In this document: positions 10,200 through 22,002 of the stretch, in pieces
Numbering within the stretch: the stretch's first letter is position 1
Layout of the letters: each line of letters opens with the position of its first letter
NCBI GenBank assembly: GCA_021502835.1
Contig: JAKFGP010000002.1
Span: forward strand, 124,001 to 188,000
DNA length: 64,000 bases
From: Streptomyces thinghirensis
GTDB lineage: Bacteria > Actinomycetota > Actinomycetia > Streptomycetales > Streptomycetaceae
Direction: 5' to 3'
Program-made: the position numbers and the translations under genes
The notes under the pieces: model-generated
Databases searched by the model: none
Told to the model about the DNA's origin: nothing
The model's input: the letters and a program-made list of their open reading frames with translations, nothing else

Positions 10200-11027
10200 G
10201 TGAGTGCTGACCCGACACAGGTGCTCGCCTTCGACACCAACTGTCACATCTTTGACGGCTGCAGGCTTCGCCGAGGTCTCCCCGGGCCTGCACTCGTTCC
10301 TGTTCCAGCCCCTTCTGGGCGATGGGGACAACGAACCTGCACTTCAACAAGACGATGTTGCGTGGCGCTGCTCGGCTCGATCATCATCGTCGGCTTCTTC
10401 TGGGCCGCCTTCCGCAAGCCGAAGGTGGTACCCGGGCAAGCTCCAGATGACGGCCGAGGCGGGGTACGACTTCATCCGGCGCGGTGTCGTCTACGAGACC
10501 ATCGGCAAGAAGGAGGGCGGAAGTACGTCCCCTCGTGGTCTCGCTGTTCTTCTTCGTATGGATGATGAACCTCTGGTCGATCATTCCGGTCGCCCAGTTC
10601 CCGGTTACCTCGATCATCGCCTACCCGATGGTCCTGGCCCTGATCGTCTACGTGCTGTGGGTCTCGCTCACCTTCAAGCGGCACGGCTTCGTCGGCTTCT
10701 GGAAGAACGTCACCGGCTACGACAAGTCGCTCGGCGCGGTGCTTCCGCTGGCCATGCTGATCGAGCTCTTCTCGAACCTGCTGATCCGGCCGTTCACCCA
10801 CGCCGTACGACTGTTCGCGAACATGTTCGCCAGGCACACACTGCTGCTCCTGTTCACGATCGCCAGCTGGTACCTGCTGAACGGCGTCGGTATCGCCTAC
10901 GCGGGCGTCTCGTTCGTGATGGTCATCGTGATGACCGCGTTCGAGCTGTTCATCCAGGCCTGCAGGCGTCGTGTTCGTCCTGCTCACGTACACCTACATC
11001 CAGGGCGCGCTGGCCGAGCACCACTGA
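10200..11027 (+). CDS. atpB: F0F1 ATP synthase subunit a (multiple indels)
   Basis: Subunit a forms the two proton half-channels beside the c-ring in the plasma membrane. The GTG at 10200 lies 7 bp after AAGGAG and reads VSADPTQVLAFDTNCHIFDG. The best preserved part (10550-10960) contains LIRPFTHAVRLFANMFA, which holds the essential arginine of helix 5, and WYLLNGVGIAYAGVSFVMVI. The end reads FVLLTYTYIQGALAEHH with TGA at 11025-11027. At least six single-base indels (about 10262, 10335, 10425, 10520, 10962, 10974) interrupt the frame. Each restores a family-typical sequence when corrected, so the gene is taken as functional. Confidence 0.9.
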
Positions 11028-11105
11028 GCCGGCCCTCAACCCGCCCTCAACCAGTCGTCCGGTGGCCAACCCCCACCGGTCCGTAAAGGAAAAGGAAGAA
11101 CTGGC

Positions 11106-11334
11106 ATGTCCCAGACCCTGCTGCCGTCGAAGGTTCCCTCGGTTCCATCAGTTACGGTCTCGCCGCGATCGGCTTTGCGTCGGCGTCGGCATCATCTTCG
11201 GTAACGGCACCCAGGTTCTGGCCCGTCAGCCCGAGGCTGCCGGCCTCATCCGTGCCAACTAGATCCTCGGCCGCGCTTCTGGTGAGGCGCTCGCCCTCAT
11301 CGGTCTGGTCGTGCCGTTCGTCTACGGCTACTGA
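11106..11334 (+). CDS. atpE: F0F1 ATP synthase subunit c (indels and in-frame TAG)
   Basis: Subunit c forms the proton-driven rotor ring. The short two-helix hairpin is recognisable in pieces: MSQTL at 11106, SYGLAAIG, VGVGIIFGNGTQVLARQPEA, GLIRAN and ILG-EALALIGLVVPFVYGY. The polar loop R-Q-P-E and the proton-carrying Glu in the second helix (EALALIG) are present. Small indels near 11128, 11148 and 11170 and an in-frame TAG at 11260-11262, where a Gln codon (CAG) would be expected after R-A-N, break it. The protein cannot be dispensable in an aerobe, so I treat these as errors. Expected product about 76 residues. Confidence 0.85.
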
Positions 11335-11375
11335 TCGCCTACACAGACCAGCCCGACTAGACGAAAGGCACCCCC

Positions 11376-11933
11376 ATGAGCGAGCTGCTCACGATCGCGG
11401 CATCAGAGGGTGAGAACCCTCTCATTCCGCCGATCCCCGGAGCTCGTCATCGGCCTGATCGCCTTCGTCATCGTCTTCGGCTCCTCGCCAAGAAGCTGCT
11501 CCCGAACATCAACAAGGTTCTGGAAGAGCGTCGCGAGGCCATCGAGGGCGGTATCGAGAAGGCCGAGGCCGCGCAGACCGAGGCCCAGAGCGTCCTTGAG
11601 CGAGTACAAGGCCCAGCTCGCCGAGGCCCGGCACGAGGCCGCGCGCCTGCGTCAGGAGGCGCAGGAGCAGGGCGCCACGCTCATCGCCGAGATGCGCGCG
11701 GAAGGCCAGCGGCAGCGTGAGGAGATCATCGCCGCCGGTCACGCCCAGATCCAGGCCGACCGCAAGGCCGCCGCGTCCGCGCTGCGCCAGGACGTCGGAC
11801 AGGCTGGCCACCTCAGCTGGCCGGCAAGCTCGTCGGCGAGTCCCCCGAGGACCACGCCCGGCAGAGCCGCGTCATCGACCGCTTCCTGGACGAGCTGGAC
11901 GACAAGGCGACGAAGGCCGAGGCAACCCGATGA
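11376..11933 (+). CDS. atpF: F0F1 ATP synthase subunit b (indels)
   Basis: Subunit b is the peripheral stalk dimer that ties F1 to subunit a. The ATG at 11376 follows GAAAGG. The sequence is MSELLTIAASEGENPLIPP, one membrane helix (ELVIGLIAFVIVFG), then a long charged coiled coil: LEERREAIEGGIEKAEAAQ, ARHEAARLRQEAQEQGATL and GQRQREEIIAAGHAQIQADR. Frame breaks occur near 11440, 11485, 11600 and 11805-11850. The last codons (KAEATR) run into TGA at 11931-11933, which shares ATGA with the atpH start. Length of about 185 residues is normal. Confidence 0.9.
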
Positions 11934-12749
11934 ACGGAGCGAGCCGCGAGGCCCTTGCCGCCGCACGTGAGCGTCTCGACGCGCTGACGGACTCCACGTC
12001 CGTGGACGCCGGCTCGCTCGCCGACGAGCTGGCCGCCGTCACCGCGCTGCTCCACCGCGAGGTGTCGCTGCAGTCGGGTCCTCACCGACCCGGCGCAGGC
12101 CGGCGAGGCCAAGGCCGAGCTCGCCCAGCGCCTCCTCGGCACCCAGGTCAGCGGTCCCACCGCCGACCTGGTGGCCGGCATGGTGCGCTCCCGCTGGTCG
12201 CAGTCGCGCGACCTGGTGGACGCGCTGGAGGAGCTGGCGGACACCGCCGACCTCACCGCCGCGCAGAAGGCGGGCCGGCTCGACAACGTCGAGGACGAGC
12301 TGTTCCGGTTCGGCCGGATCGTCGCCTCGAACACCGAGCTGCGCGCCGCGCTGACCAACCGTTCGGCCACCACCTCGGCCCAGGGCGAGCTGCTGCGCAG
12401 CCTGCTCGGCGGCCGGGCGGACGTGACCACCGAGCGTCTGGTGACGCGCCTTGTCACCGTGCCGCGGGGACGTAGCCCGGAGTCGGGACTCGAATCCCTG
12501 TCCAGGCTCCGCCGCCGACCGGCGGGACCGGATGGTCGCCGTCGTCACCCTCGGCGGTGCCGCTGAGCGACACGCAGAAGCAGCGCCTCGGCGCGGCCCT
12601 CGCGAAGGTCTACGGCCGCCCGATGCACCTCAACCTCGACGTGGACCCCGGAGGTCCTCGGCGGGATCCGGGTGCAGGTCGGTGACGAGGTCATCAACGG
12701 CTCCATCGCGGACCGCCTGGAGGACGCCGGCCGCCGGATGGCGAGCTGA
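11930..12749 (+). CDS. atpH: F0F1 ATP synthase subunit delta (indels)
   Basis: Delta caps the alpha3beta3 head and binds the b stalk. The ATG at 11930 overlaps the atpF stop (ATGA), indicating translational coupling. The protein has about 270 residues, with the long N-terminal extension seen in Streptomyces: [20 protein letters not shown], then [40 protein letters not shown] and [20 protein letters not shown]. The C-terminal domain reads [20 protein letters not shown] before TGA at 12747-12749. Breaks near 12078, 12470, 12510, 12555 and 12650 look like sequence errors. Confidence 0.9.
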
Positions 12750-12790
12750 CGGCCCCGAGACAACAGCACAACAAGCAGTACGTACTTACG

Positions 12791-12831
12791 ACGGCCCTGG
12801 TTGGGCCGTGCAGAGGGATTCACCTCTTTTT
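12791..12831 (+). terminator. Two hairpins between atpH and atpA
   Basis: ACGGCCC (12791-12797) and GGGCCGT (12803-12809) form a 7-bp stem. Directly downstream AGAGG (12812) and CCTCT (12823) form a 5-bp stem followed by a short T-run (12827-12831). They sit in the longest gap inside the atp operon (154 bp) and may attenuate transcription or stabilise the mRNA segment that starts at atpA. The rest of the gap holds the AAGGAG ribosome binding site of atpA at 12885. Confidence 0.4.
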
Positions 12832-12903
12832 GGGGGAGTCCCCGACTCGTGGAATACCCCCCGAGTGAAACTTCGGGCCCAACAAGGAGAGCAGGGAACT
12901 CAG

Positions 12904-14496
12904 ATGGCGGAGCTCACGATCCGGCCGGAGGAGATCCGGGACGCGCTGGAGAACTTCGTCCAGTCGTACAAGCCGGACGCGGCCTCGCGCGAGGAAGTCG
13001 GTACGGTCACCCTTGCCGGCGACGGCATCGCGAAGGTCGAGGGTCTTCCCTCGGCCTGGCCAACTAACTGCTGGAAGTTCGAGGACGGCACCCTCGGCCT
13101 CGCCCTCAACCTCGAGGAGCGCGAGATCGGTTGCGTCGTCCTGGGTGAGTTCAGCGGAATCGAGGAGGGGCCAGCCGGTCACCCGCACCGGCGAGGTCCG
13201 TCGGTCGCCGTGGGCGAGGGCTACCTCGGCCGTGTCGTCGACCCCCTCGGCAACCCGATCGACGGCCTCGGCGAGATCGAGACGGAGGGCCGCCGTGCCC
13301 TCGAACTGCAGGGCCCCCACGGTCATGCAGCGCAAGTCGGTGCACGAGCCGATGGAGACGGGCTACAAGGCCGTCGACGCCACGACCCCGATCGGCCGTG
13401 GTCAGCGTCAGCTGGTCATCGGCGACCGCCAGACCGGCAAGACCGCGCTGGCCGTCGACACGATCATCAACCAGCGTGACAACTGGCGCACCGGCGACCC
13501 GAGCAAGCAGGTCCGCTGCATCTACGTCGCCATCGGCCAGAAGGGCTCGACGATCGCGTCGGTCCGCGGCGCGCTGGAGGAGAACGGGCGCTGGAGTACA
13601 CGACCATCGTGGCCGCCCCGGCGTCCGACCCGGCCGGCTTCAAGTACTCCGGCGCCGTACACCGGCTCGGCCATCGGCCAGCAGTGGATGTACGAGGGCA
13701 AGCACGTCCTGATCATCTTCGACGACCTGTCGAAGCAGGCCGACGCCCACCGCGCCGTGTCGCTGCTGCTGCGCCGCCCGCCGGGCCGCGAGGCCTACCC
13801 CGGTGACGTCTTCTACCTGCACTCTCGTCTGCTGGAGCGCTGCGCGAAGCTCTCCGACGCCGAGGGCGCCGGTTCGATGACGGGTCTGCCGATCGTCGAG
13901 ACCAAGGCCAACGACGTGTCGGCGTTCATCCCGACCAACGTCATCTCCATCACCGACGGCCAGTGCTTCCTGGAGTCCGACCTGTTCACAGCGCCGGTCA
14001 GCGTCCGGCCCTGAACGTCGGTATCTCGGTCTCCCGCGTCGGTGGCTCCGCCCAGCACAAGGCCCTGCGGCAGGTTCTCCGGCCGACTGCGCGTGGACCT
14101 CGCCCAGTTCCGTGAGATGGAGGCGTTCGCCGCCTTCGGTTCCGACCTGGACGCCGCGTCGAAGGCGCAGCTGGAGCGCGGTCAGCGCATGGTCGAGCTG
14201 CTGAAGCAGGACCAGTACCAGCCGATGTCCACCGAGGACCAGGCCGTCTCCGTCTGGGCCGGCACCACCGGCAAGATGGACGAGGTGCCGGTCGCCGACA
14301 TCCGCCGCTTCGAGAAGGAGCTCCTCGAGTACCTGCACCGCCAGGAGCAGGGCCTCATGACCTCCATCCGCGAGGGCGCCAAGATGTCCGACGACACCTG
14401 CAGGCCATCGCCGAGGCGATCGCGGCATTCAAGAAGCAGTTCGAGACCTCGGACGGCAGGCTGCTCGGCGAGGACGCCCCGTCCGCCGCCAAGTGA
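12904..14496 (+). CDS. atpA: F0F1 ATP synthase subunit alpha (indels)
   Basis: Alpha is the regulatory nucleotide-binding subunit of the F1 head. It begins [20 protein letters not shown]. The Walker A site reads [17 protein letters not shown] (13421-13471) and the Walker B region [13 protein letters not shown]. Also seen are [33 protein letters not shown] and the C-terminal [20 protein letters not shown]. Breaks near 13058, 13165, 13315, 13585, 13655, 13990, 14080 and 14400 each disrupt a conserved stretch. After correction the length is about 530 residues, normal for actinobacteria. atpG starts 21 bp downstream after AAGGAAGGG. Confidence 0.94.
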
Positions 14497-14517
14497 CGTA
14501 AGGAAGGGACCTGACTC

Positions 14518-16879
<2,362 letters not shown>

Positions 16880-16893
16880 GCCTCGTGCTCATC

Positions 16894-16944
16894 GTGAGCC
16901 CCAGGGCTCACACCGGAGGGGGCGGGCGCGTCCCGCCCCCTCCG
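16894..16944. terminator. Two consecutive hairpins between atpD and atpC
   Basis: GTGAGCCC (16894-16901) with GGGCTCAC (16904-16911) makes a perfect 8-bp stem with a 2-nt loop. Immediately after, a perfect 13-bp stem (CGGAGGGGGCGGG at 16914 and CCCGCCCCCTCCG at 16932) has a 5-nt loop. Such a strong structure inside the operon could reduce transcription into atpC or protect the 3' end of the upstream message. Confidence 0.6.
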
Positions 16945-17009
16945 TCACGCCGATTACATCGTACCAACTACCCCGGCTCTCCGGCCGGGTGGTGACCCGA
17001 GGAGCCATC

Positions 17010-17381
17010 TTGGCTGCTGATCTGCACGTCGCGCTGGTCGCGGCCGACCGAGAGGTCTGGTCCGGCGAGGCCACCCTGGTCGTCGCGCGCACCACGTCCG
17101 GCGACATCGGCGTCATGCCCGGTCACCAGCCGCCGTCCGGGTGCTGGAGTCGGGCCCGGTGACCATTCGTACGAGTGACGGTGGACGGTCGTCGCCGCGG
17201 TGCACGGCGGTTCATCTCGTTCGCGGACAACAAGCTGTCGCTGCTGGCCGAGATCGCCGAGCTGTCGGACGAGATCGACGTCCAGCGCGCGGAGCGGGAG
17301 CTCGAGCGCGCGAAGGCGGAGGGCGACGCCCACGCCGAGCGTCGCGCGGACGTCCGACTGCGCGCGGCGGCGGGACGTTGA
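17010..17381 (+). CDS. atpC: F0F1 ATP synthase subunit epsilon (indels)
   Basis: Epsilon couples gamma to the c-ring and regulates ATP hydrolysis. The start is TTG at 17010, 6 bp after CGAGGAG, giving [20 protein letters not shown]. The next part reads [20 protein letters not shown]. After breaks near 17130, 17180 and 17205 the sequence continues [20 protein letters not shown] and ends [14 protein letters not shown]. Length of about 124 residues and position at the end of the operon fit. Confidence 0.92.
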
Positions 17382-17419
17382 TCCACAGCACTGTGCGATA
17401 GCGTCGTGCTATGACGTCA

Positions 17420-17486
17420 CTCAGCCGCGGCTGGGACCGGAGCCATCCGGACCCGGCCGCGGCTGAGGCAGATCCGGGTGTTTTTT
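17420..17486 (+). terminator. Terminator of the atp operon
   Basis: ACCCGG (17451-17456) and CCGGGT (17474-17479) form a stem followed after one G by six T residues (17481-17486). A larger alternative fold pairs CTCAGCCGCGG (17420-17430) with CCGCGGCTGAG (17457-17467), a perfect 11-bp inverted repeat. The two structures share bases and are mutually exclusive. Confidence 0.7.
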
Positions 17487-17517
17487 CCGTTCCGTTACCT
17501 AGGAGACGAGGAGGTCG

Positions 17518-18037
17518 GTGTCGATGGCCCTCGCTCCTGACTGTGTGCGGAATTGTCGTCGCCCTGGTGGTGATCGGGCTCTTCGTCTTCGGTCTGCGCC
17601 GCCGGCTGATCCAGCGATCGGGCGGCACCTTCGACTGCTCCCTGCGCTGGGACGCTCCCAAGGAGGGCGACGGAGCCGGCAAGGGCTGGTCCTACGGGGT
17701 GGCCTCGCTACAACGGCGACCGGGTCGAGTGAGTACCGCGTCTTCCTCCTACTCCCCCGCCCGCGCCGCGTGCTGGAGCGCGCTCCGCGATCGAGGTGGC
17801 CGGCCGCCGCGTCCCGGACGGCGAGGAGGAGCTGGGCGCTGCTCGGACGCCGTCGTGCTCGCCTGTCTCCATCGGGGCACGCGGCTCGAACTGGCGATGA
17901 GCGAAGACGCGCTGACCGGACTCCTCGCGTGGCTGGAAGCAGCCTCGCCTGGACAGCGAGTGAAATGTGGCGTAGCCACATTCACTCGCTGGGTGGGGTC
18001 CCCCGGACGAAGTCTGGGGAGCGTCAATGTCGCTTAG
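17518..18037 (+). CDS. DUF2550 family small membrane protein with an element in its 3' end (indels)
   Basis: The GTG at 17518 follows GAGGAGG. After a one-base break the protein shows an N-terminal membrane helix (LLTVCGIVVALVVIGLFVFG), a basic stop (LRRRLIQRSGG) and FDCSLRWDAPKEGDGAGKGW, which places the rest in the cytoplasm. DUF2550 proteins are conserved next to the atp operon in Streptomyces; their function is unknown. The C-terminus reads LLAWLEAASPGQRV and then about 20 residues (starting KCGVATFTRW) encoded by a palindromic element before ending VNVA. From memory, relatives end soon after GQRV, so this looks like an in-frame insertion. Other breaks lie near 17540, 17710, 17735, 17785 and 17840. 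Confidence 0.8.
17955..18019. repeat. Palindromic element within the 3' end of the DUF2550 gene
   Basis: AGCGAGTGAAATGTGGC (17955-17971) and GCCACATTCACTCGCT (17975-17990) are inverted copies differing by one A, with loop GTA. A second stem-loop follows at 18001-18019 (CCCCGGAC, GAA, GTCTGGGG, one G-T pair). The unit lies inside an open frame. The second hairpin resembles the dispersed GGGGTCC-type palindromes common in Streptomyces intergenic regions; that resemblance is from memory. Confidence 0.65.
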
Positions 18038-18056
18038 GCCCGTAGGCCCGTAGGGA

Positions 18057-19879
18057 TTACTTCAGCCCGCTGTCGATGGCGCTCACCAGCTCGCCGTTCG
18101 CGGTGTCGCCGCTGAACTCCCAGAAGAAGGCGCCGCCCAGCTTCTGCTGCTCGGCCCAGTCCATCTTGGACTTGACGGTGGCCGGGGTGTCGTAGGACCA
18201 CCAGTTGCTGCCGCAGTGGCGCGTACGCGGTGCCGGCGACGGTGCCGGTGGCCGGGCAGCTGTTCTTGAGGACCTTGTAGTCCTCGATGCCCGCCTCGTA
18301 CGTGCCGGTCGCCGGGCCGGTCGCCGTGCCGCCGGGCGCGGGGACTGGGTGACGCCGGTCCAGCCGCGCCGTAGAAGCCGATGCCGAGGGAGCAGCTTGG
18401 CGGCCGGGACGCCGGCCGCCTTGAACTCTGGCGATCGCCTCGGCGGAGTTGAAGCCCGCTGCGGGATGCCGTCGTACGAGGTCAGCGGCGAGTGCGGAGC
18501 GGTCGGGCCGTTCTTCGCCCAGGCGCCGAAGAAGTCGTACGTCATCACGTTGTACCAGTCGATGTACTGCGCGGCGGCGCCGTAGTCGGCGGCCTCCGAT
18601 CTTGCCGCCGTCGGAGGCGTCGGCGGTGACGGCCGCGGTGACCAGGTCGTCGCCGAACTCTCGCGCATGGCCTTCATCATGGTGCTGAAGGCGTTCGGCG
18701 CGCTGGTCGTGTCACAGCTGAGACCGCAGGCGTTCGGGTACTCCCAGTCCAGGTCGATGCCGTCGAAGACGTCGGCCCAGCGCGGGTCCTCGACCAGGTC
18801 GTGGCAGGACTTCGCGAAGGCGGCGGGGTTCTTCACCGCGTCGGGGAAGCCGCCGGACCAGGTCCAGCCGCCGAAGGAGAACAGCACCTTGATGTGCGGG
18901 TACTGGGCCTTCAGCTTGCGCAGCTGGTTGAAGCCGCGCAGCGGCTGGTCCCAGGTGTCGGCGACGCCGTCGACGGACTGGTCGGCGGTATACGCCTTGT
19001 CGTAGTCGGCGTAGGCGTCACCGATGGTGCACTTGCCGCCCTGGACGTTGCCGAAGGCGTAGTTGATGTGCGTGATCTTCTCGGCGGAGCCGGAGGTGAC
19101 CAGGTTCTTCACGTGGTAGTTGCGCCCGTAGACGCCCCAGTTGGTGAAGTAGCCGAGCTTGACCTCTTCGCCCGGCTGCGGGTCAGGGGCCGCCGCCGCC
19201 ACCGGTGGTGGTGACCTTCACCGCGCCGCTGACCGGGCCGGTCTGGTCGGCGGTGTCGCGGGCCTGGACGGTGTAGGAGTAGTCGGTGCCGGCGGTCAGG
19301 CCGGTGTTGGTGTAGGTGGTGCCGGTGACCGTGGCGACCTTGGCACCGTCGCGCAGGACGTCGTAGTTCTTGATGCCCTTGTCGTCGGTCGCCGCGACCA
19401 GGACAGTTTCACCGAGGTGTCGGTGATGCCGGAGGTGGGTGTCCCGGGCGCCGAGGGTGCCTCGTCGCCGGGGGACGGAGGTGCCGCCGCAGCTGCCGCC
19501 GTTGAGCTTGCAGTTGGACGGGGAGCCGGGGCCGCTGCCGTTGAAGCCGAAGGAGACCGACGCCCCGGGGGCGAGGGTGCCGTTCCAGCCGACGTTCTTG
19601 GCGGTCCAGTGGTCACCGGAGTTGGTGACCGTGGCGTCCCAGGCGGAGGTGACCTTGGTGCCGGAGGGAAGTCCCACTCGACGTTCCAGGAGTTGATGGT
19701 GGTGGTGCCGGTGTTCTTCACCGTCCACTTGCCGCCGAAGCCGGTGCCCCAGTCCGAGGTCTTGGCGAAGGTGGCCGTCGCACTCGTCGCGGCCTGGGCG
19801 GGACTCGCGAGGCCGACCAGGCCGGCCAGCGGGAAGCGACAGTGTCGCGACCAGTGCCGCGACTCTCAGTTCAGCGCAT
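18057..19879 (-). CDS. chiC: Secreted family 18 chitinase with CBM2 and fibronectin type III domains (indels)
   Basis: It hydrolyses chitin outside the cell. The ATG at 19879 follows TAAGGAGG (19885-19892). A signal peptide (LRVAALVATLSLP, ending ASPAQA) leads to a cellulose/chitin-binding CBM2 module (TSDWGTGFGGKWTVKNTGTT, NSWNVEWDF, GASVSFGFNGSGPGSPSNC). An FnIII domain follows (APSAPGTPTSG to VSGAVKVTTTGGGG), then the GH18 barrel from about 19170: KLGYFTNWGVYGRNYHVKNL, VLFSFGGWTWSGGF and the catalytic DGIDLDWEYP (D-x-x-D-x-D-x-E). The C-terminus ends FFWEFSGDTANGELVSAIDSGLK. Breaks near 18215, 18345, 18435, 18600, 19195, 19460, 19670 and 19835 are judged errors. It is preceded by chiR and chiS and by paired regulatory repeats. 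Confidence 0.93.
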
Positions 19880-19943
19880 GCTGCGCCTCCTTATGTGGGG
19901 TTGTGTCGTGGGCATGACTGAGCCTCATGCCCGCAGTGCCGCG

Positions 19944-19986
19944 AGAATAGAAAGGTCTGGACCATAGGTCAATAGGGTCTGGACCA
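19944..19986 (-). promoter_or_regulatory. chiC promoter with paired DasR-like direct repeats
   Basis: On the minus strand TTGACC (19972-19967) and TATTCT (19949-19944) are spaced by exactly 17 bp, a good -35/-10 pair. TGGTCCAGACC occurs twice in direct orientation, at 19986-19976 just upstream of the -35 and at 19964-19954 inside the spacer, exactly 22 bp (two helical turns) apart. Such paired repeats over the -35 region are the known signature of Streptomyces chitinase promoters (chitin induction, glucose repression). Each copy resembles the DasR site ACTGGTCTAGACCA, so both DasR and ChiR are candidate binders. Confidence 0.8.
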
Positions 19987-20014
19987 GTGCTACGGCCTGT
20001 AGTTGAGTGGGGAA

Positions 20015-20656
20015 CTAGATCCCCAACTCCTGCGCGAGCACCGCCGCTTGCACCCGGCTGCGCAGCGCCAGCTTCCCCAGCAGGCGGCTGACGTGCGTCT
20101 TCACCGTGGCTTCCGCCATGTCCAGCCGCTCGGCGATCGCCGCGTTGGACAGCCCCTCGCCGAGACAGGACAGCACCTCACGCTCGCGCCGGGTGAGGTC
20201 CTCCAGCACTGACGGATCGGCGGTCGGCTCCCGGACCGGCTTCGCGGCGAACTCGGCGATCAGCCGCCGGGTGACGGCCGGGGCGACGATCCCCTCGCCG
20301 CCCGCCACCGTGCGCACGGCCGCGAGGAGGTCCTTCGCCTCCGTGTTCTTCAGCAGGAACCCGGAGGCCCCCGCCCGCAGCGCCCCGAAGACGTACTCGT
20401 CCAGGTCGAAGGTGGTCAGTACGAGCACGTCGGCCAGCTGCTCGGCGACCACCCGCCGGGTCGCCGACACCCCGTCCAGCCGGGGCATCTGAACGTCCAT
20501 CAGCACCACGTCCGGCCGCAGCTCCCGGGCCAGCGCCACCGCCTGCTCGCCGTCCGCCGCCTCCCCGGCCACCTCGATGTCCGGGGCGCTGCCCAGGATC
20601 AGCACCAGTCCGGCGCGGACGGCGGACTGGTCCTCGGCGACGAGGACGCGGATCAT
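20015..20656 (-). CDS. chiR: NarL/FixJ-type response regulator, probably ChiR
   Basis: A 213-residue, uninterrupted protein. The receiver domain begins MIRVLVAEDQSAVRAGLVLI with the acidic pair ED and the phospho-acceptor Asp in RPDVVLMDVQMPRLDG, then Thr in LVLTTFD and Lys in GFLLKNTEAKD. The LuxR-type helix-turn-helix reads LTRREREVLSCLGEGLSNAA, continuing IAERLDMAEATVKTHVSRLL. Its start codon overlaps the stop of the kinase gene (ATGA), so the pair is translationally coupled. It stands immediately upstream of the chitinase gene in the same direction. From memory, S. coelicolor chiS-chiR-chiC has this order and ChiR controls chiC. Confidence 0.93.
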   Translation of the reverse strand: MIRVLVAEDQSAVRAGLVLILGSAPDIEVAGEAADGEQAVALARELRPDVVLMDVQMPRLDGVSATRRVVAEQLADVLVLTTFDLDEYVFGALRAGASGFLLKNTEAKDLLAAVRTVAGGEGIVAPAVTRRLIAEFAAKPVREPTADPSVLEDLTRREREVLSCLGEGLSNAAIAERLDMAEATVKTHVSRLLGKLALRSRVQAAVLAQELGI

Positions 20657-21850
20657 GCGAGGTCTCCTTCGGTCAGGGGCAGGGTGGCGCGTACGGTCCA
20701 GATCTTGCCGCCCGTCGAGCCGGGGTCCGCCACCGGCCCGGCCTCGAACGTGCCGTGCAGCAGCGCCACCCGCTCCCGCATGCCGACCAGACCGGCACCG
20801 GAGCCGGGGCACGCGGGGCCTCCCGGTCGCCGTAGGGGCTGGTCACCAGGACGCGCAGCACGTCTTCGTGCCGGGTCAGCTCGACCCGTACCGTCCCCTC
20901 CGAGGCGTGCTTGAGCGCGTTGGTGAGCGACTCCCTGCACGATCCGGTACGCGGCCAGCTCGACCGGCGCGGGCAGCCCCTCGCCCGGTGCCGCCTCCAG
21001 GGTGACGTCGAGGCCGTTGGCGCGGGCGCCGTCGGCCAGCGCGCCGAGCCCGTCGAGGGTGGGTGCGGCGGCCGGTTCGGTGTCCTCGCCGGTGTCCCGC
21101 AGGATGCCGATCAGGCGTCGCATCTCGGCCAGTCCCTCGACGCTGTTCTCGCGGATGACGCCGAGCGCCTGCCGGGTGGTGGCCGGGTCGTCCAGGGAGA
21201 GCGCGGCCGTTGAGTGGATGGCGATCGCGGAGAGGTGGTTGGCGACCATGTCGTGCAGCTCGCGGGCCATCCGGGAACGCTCCGCGGTCACCGCCTGGAC
21301 CCGGTCCATCTCGGCCAGCAGCGCGGTCTGCTCGGCGCGCAGCAGGGCGGCGTCGGCGGCCTCGCGGTGATTGCGCACGATCAGGCCGGTGGAGGCGGGC
21401 GCGAACGACACGACTCCGACGGCGACACCGATCAGCAGCGCCTCGGGCACCCGCCACAGCGCGAACGGCACGATGGTCCCGGCCACGGTGAGCAGCCCGG
21501 TGATCCACGGGATGCGGCGGGCCGAGGCGGGCGGGCCGTACAGCACGGCGGCGTACATCAGGTCGGTGTACATGATCACCGTGACCAGGCCGCTCTGCGT
21601 GAGCGTGTCCCCGATCAGCGCGGCCGTGCCGATCAGCAGACCGGTGCGCGGCGCGGAGCGGCGCAGCAACTCGCAGCCCGCGATGACGGCGAGCGGGACC
21701 AGCAGGCGGCCAGCGGCCGTCGAACAGCACGATCGGTTCGTCGGCGGGCCGCACGCCCAGGCCGATGCCCCACAGGAGCAGCCCGCCGAGCAGACCGGCC
21801 GACGCGGCGTACACGTCGAAGCGGCGCGGGCGGGGGAGTCGTACGGCCAT
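20653..21850 (-). CDS. chiS: Sensor histidine kinase of the HisKA_3 type, probably ChiS (indels)
   Basis: The partner kinase of the adjacent NarL-type regulator. The start ATG at 21850 reads MAVRLPRPRRFDVYAASAGL. About five hydrophobic segments span roughly residues 14-170 (VPLAVIAGCELL, GLLIGTAALIGDTL, IPWITGLLTVAGTIVPFALW), with almost no extracellular sensor domain. The phospho-acceptor motif is RMARELHDMVANHLSAIAIH and the ATP-binding domain ends GSGAGLVGMRERVALLHGTF. Breaks near 20820, 20932 and 21717 are single-base errors. The last codons (EGDLA, TGA) overlap the chiR start. The ligand is unknown; a chitin-derived signal is inferred from the neighbouring chitinase. Confidence 0.9.
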
Positions 21851-22002
21851 GCCACCATCCAACACGCCCCGCGCCCCGCCCGCCTGATCCCGGGGAACGG
21901 TCCGGCACTGCATCTTTCGATGTACCGGAGGTTCGTCACCGGCGACGACGAACGAGGCGGATTCCGACGGGAGCCTGGAAGGGTGAACGAAGGGAGCACG
22001 TC

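Noticed and set aside
12830..12885. A second copy of the palindromic element seen at 17955
   Set aside because: The GGGGGAGTCCCC sequence here shares only the G/C-run style, not the AGCGAGTG arm or the GGACGAAGTC loop.
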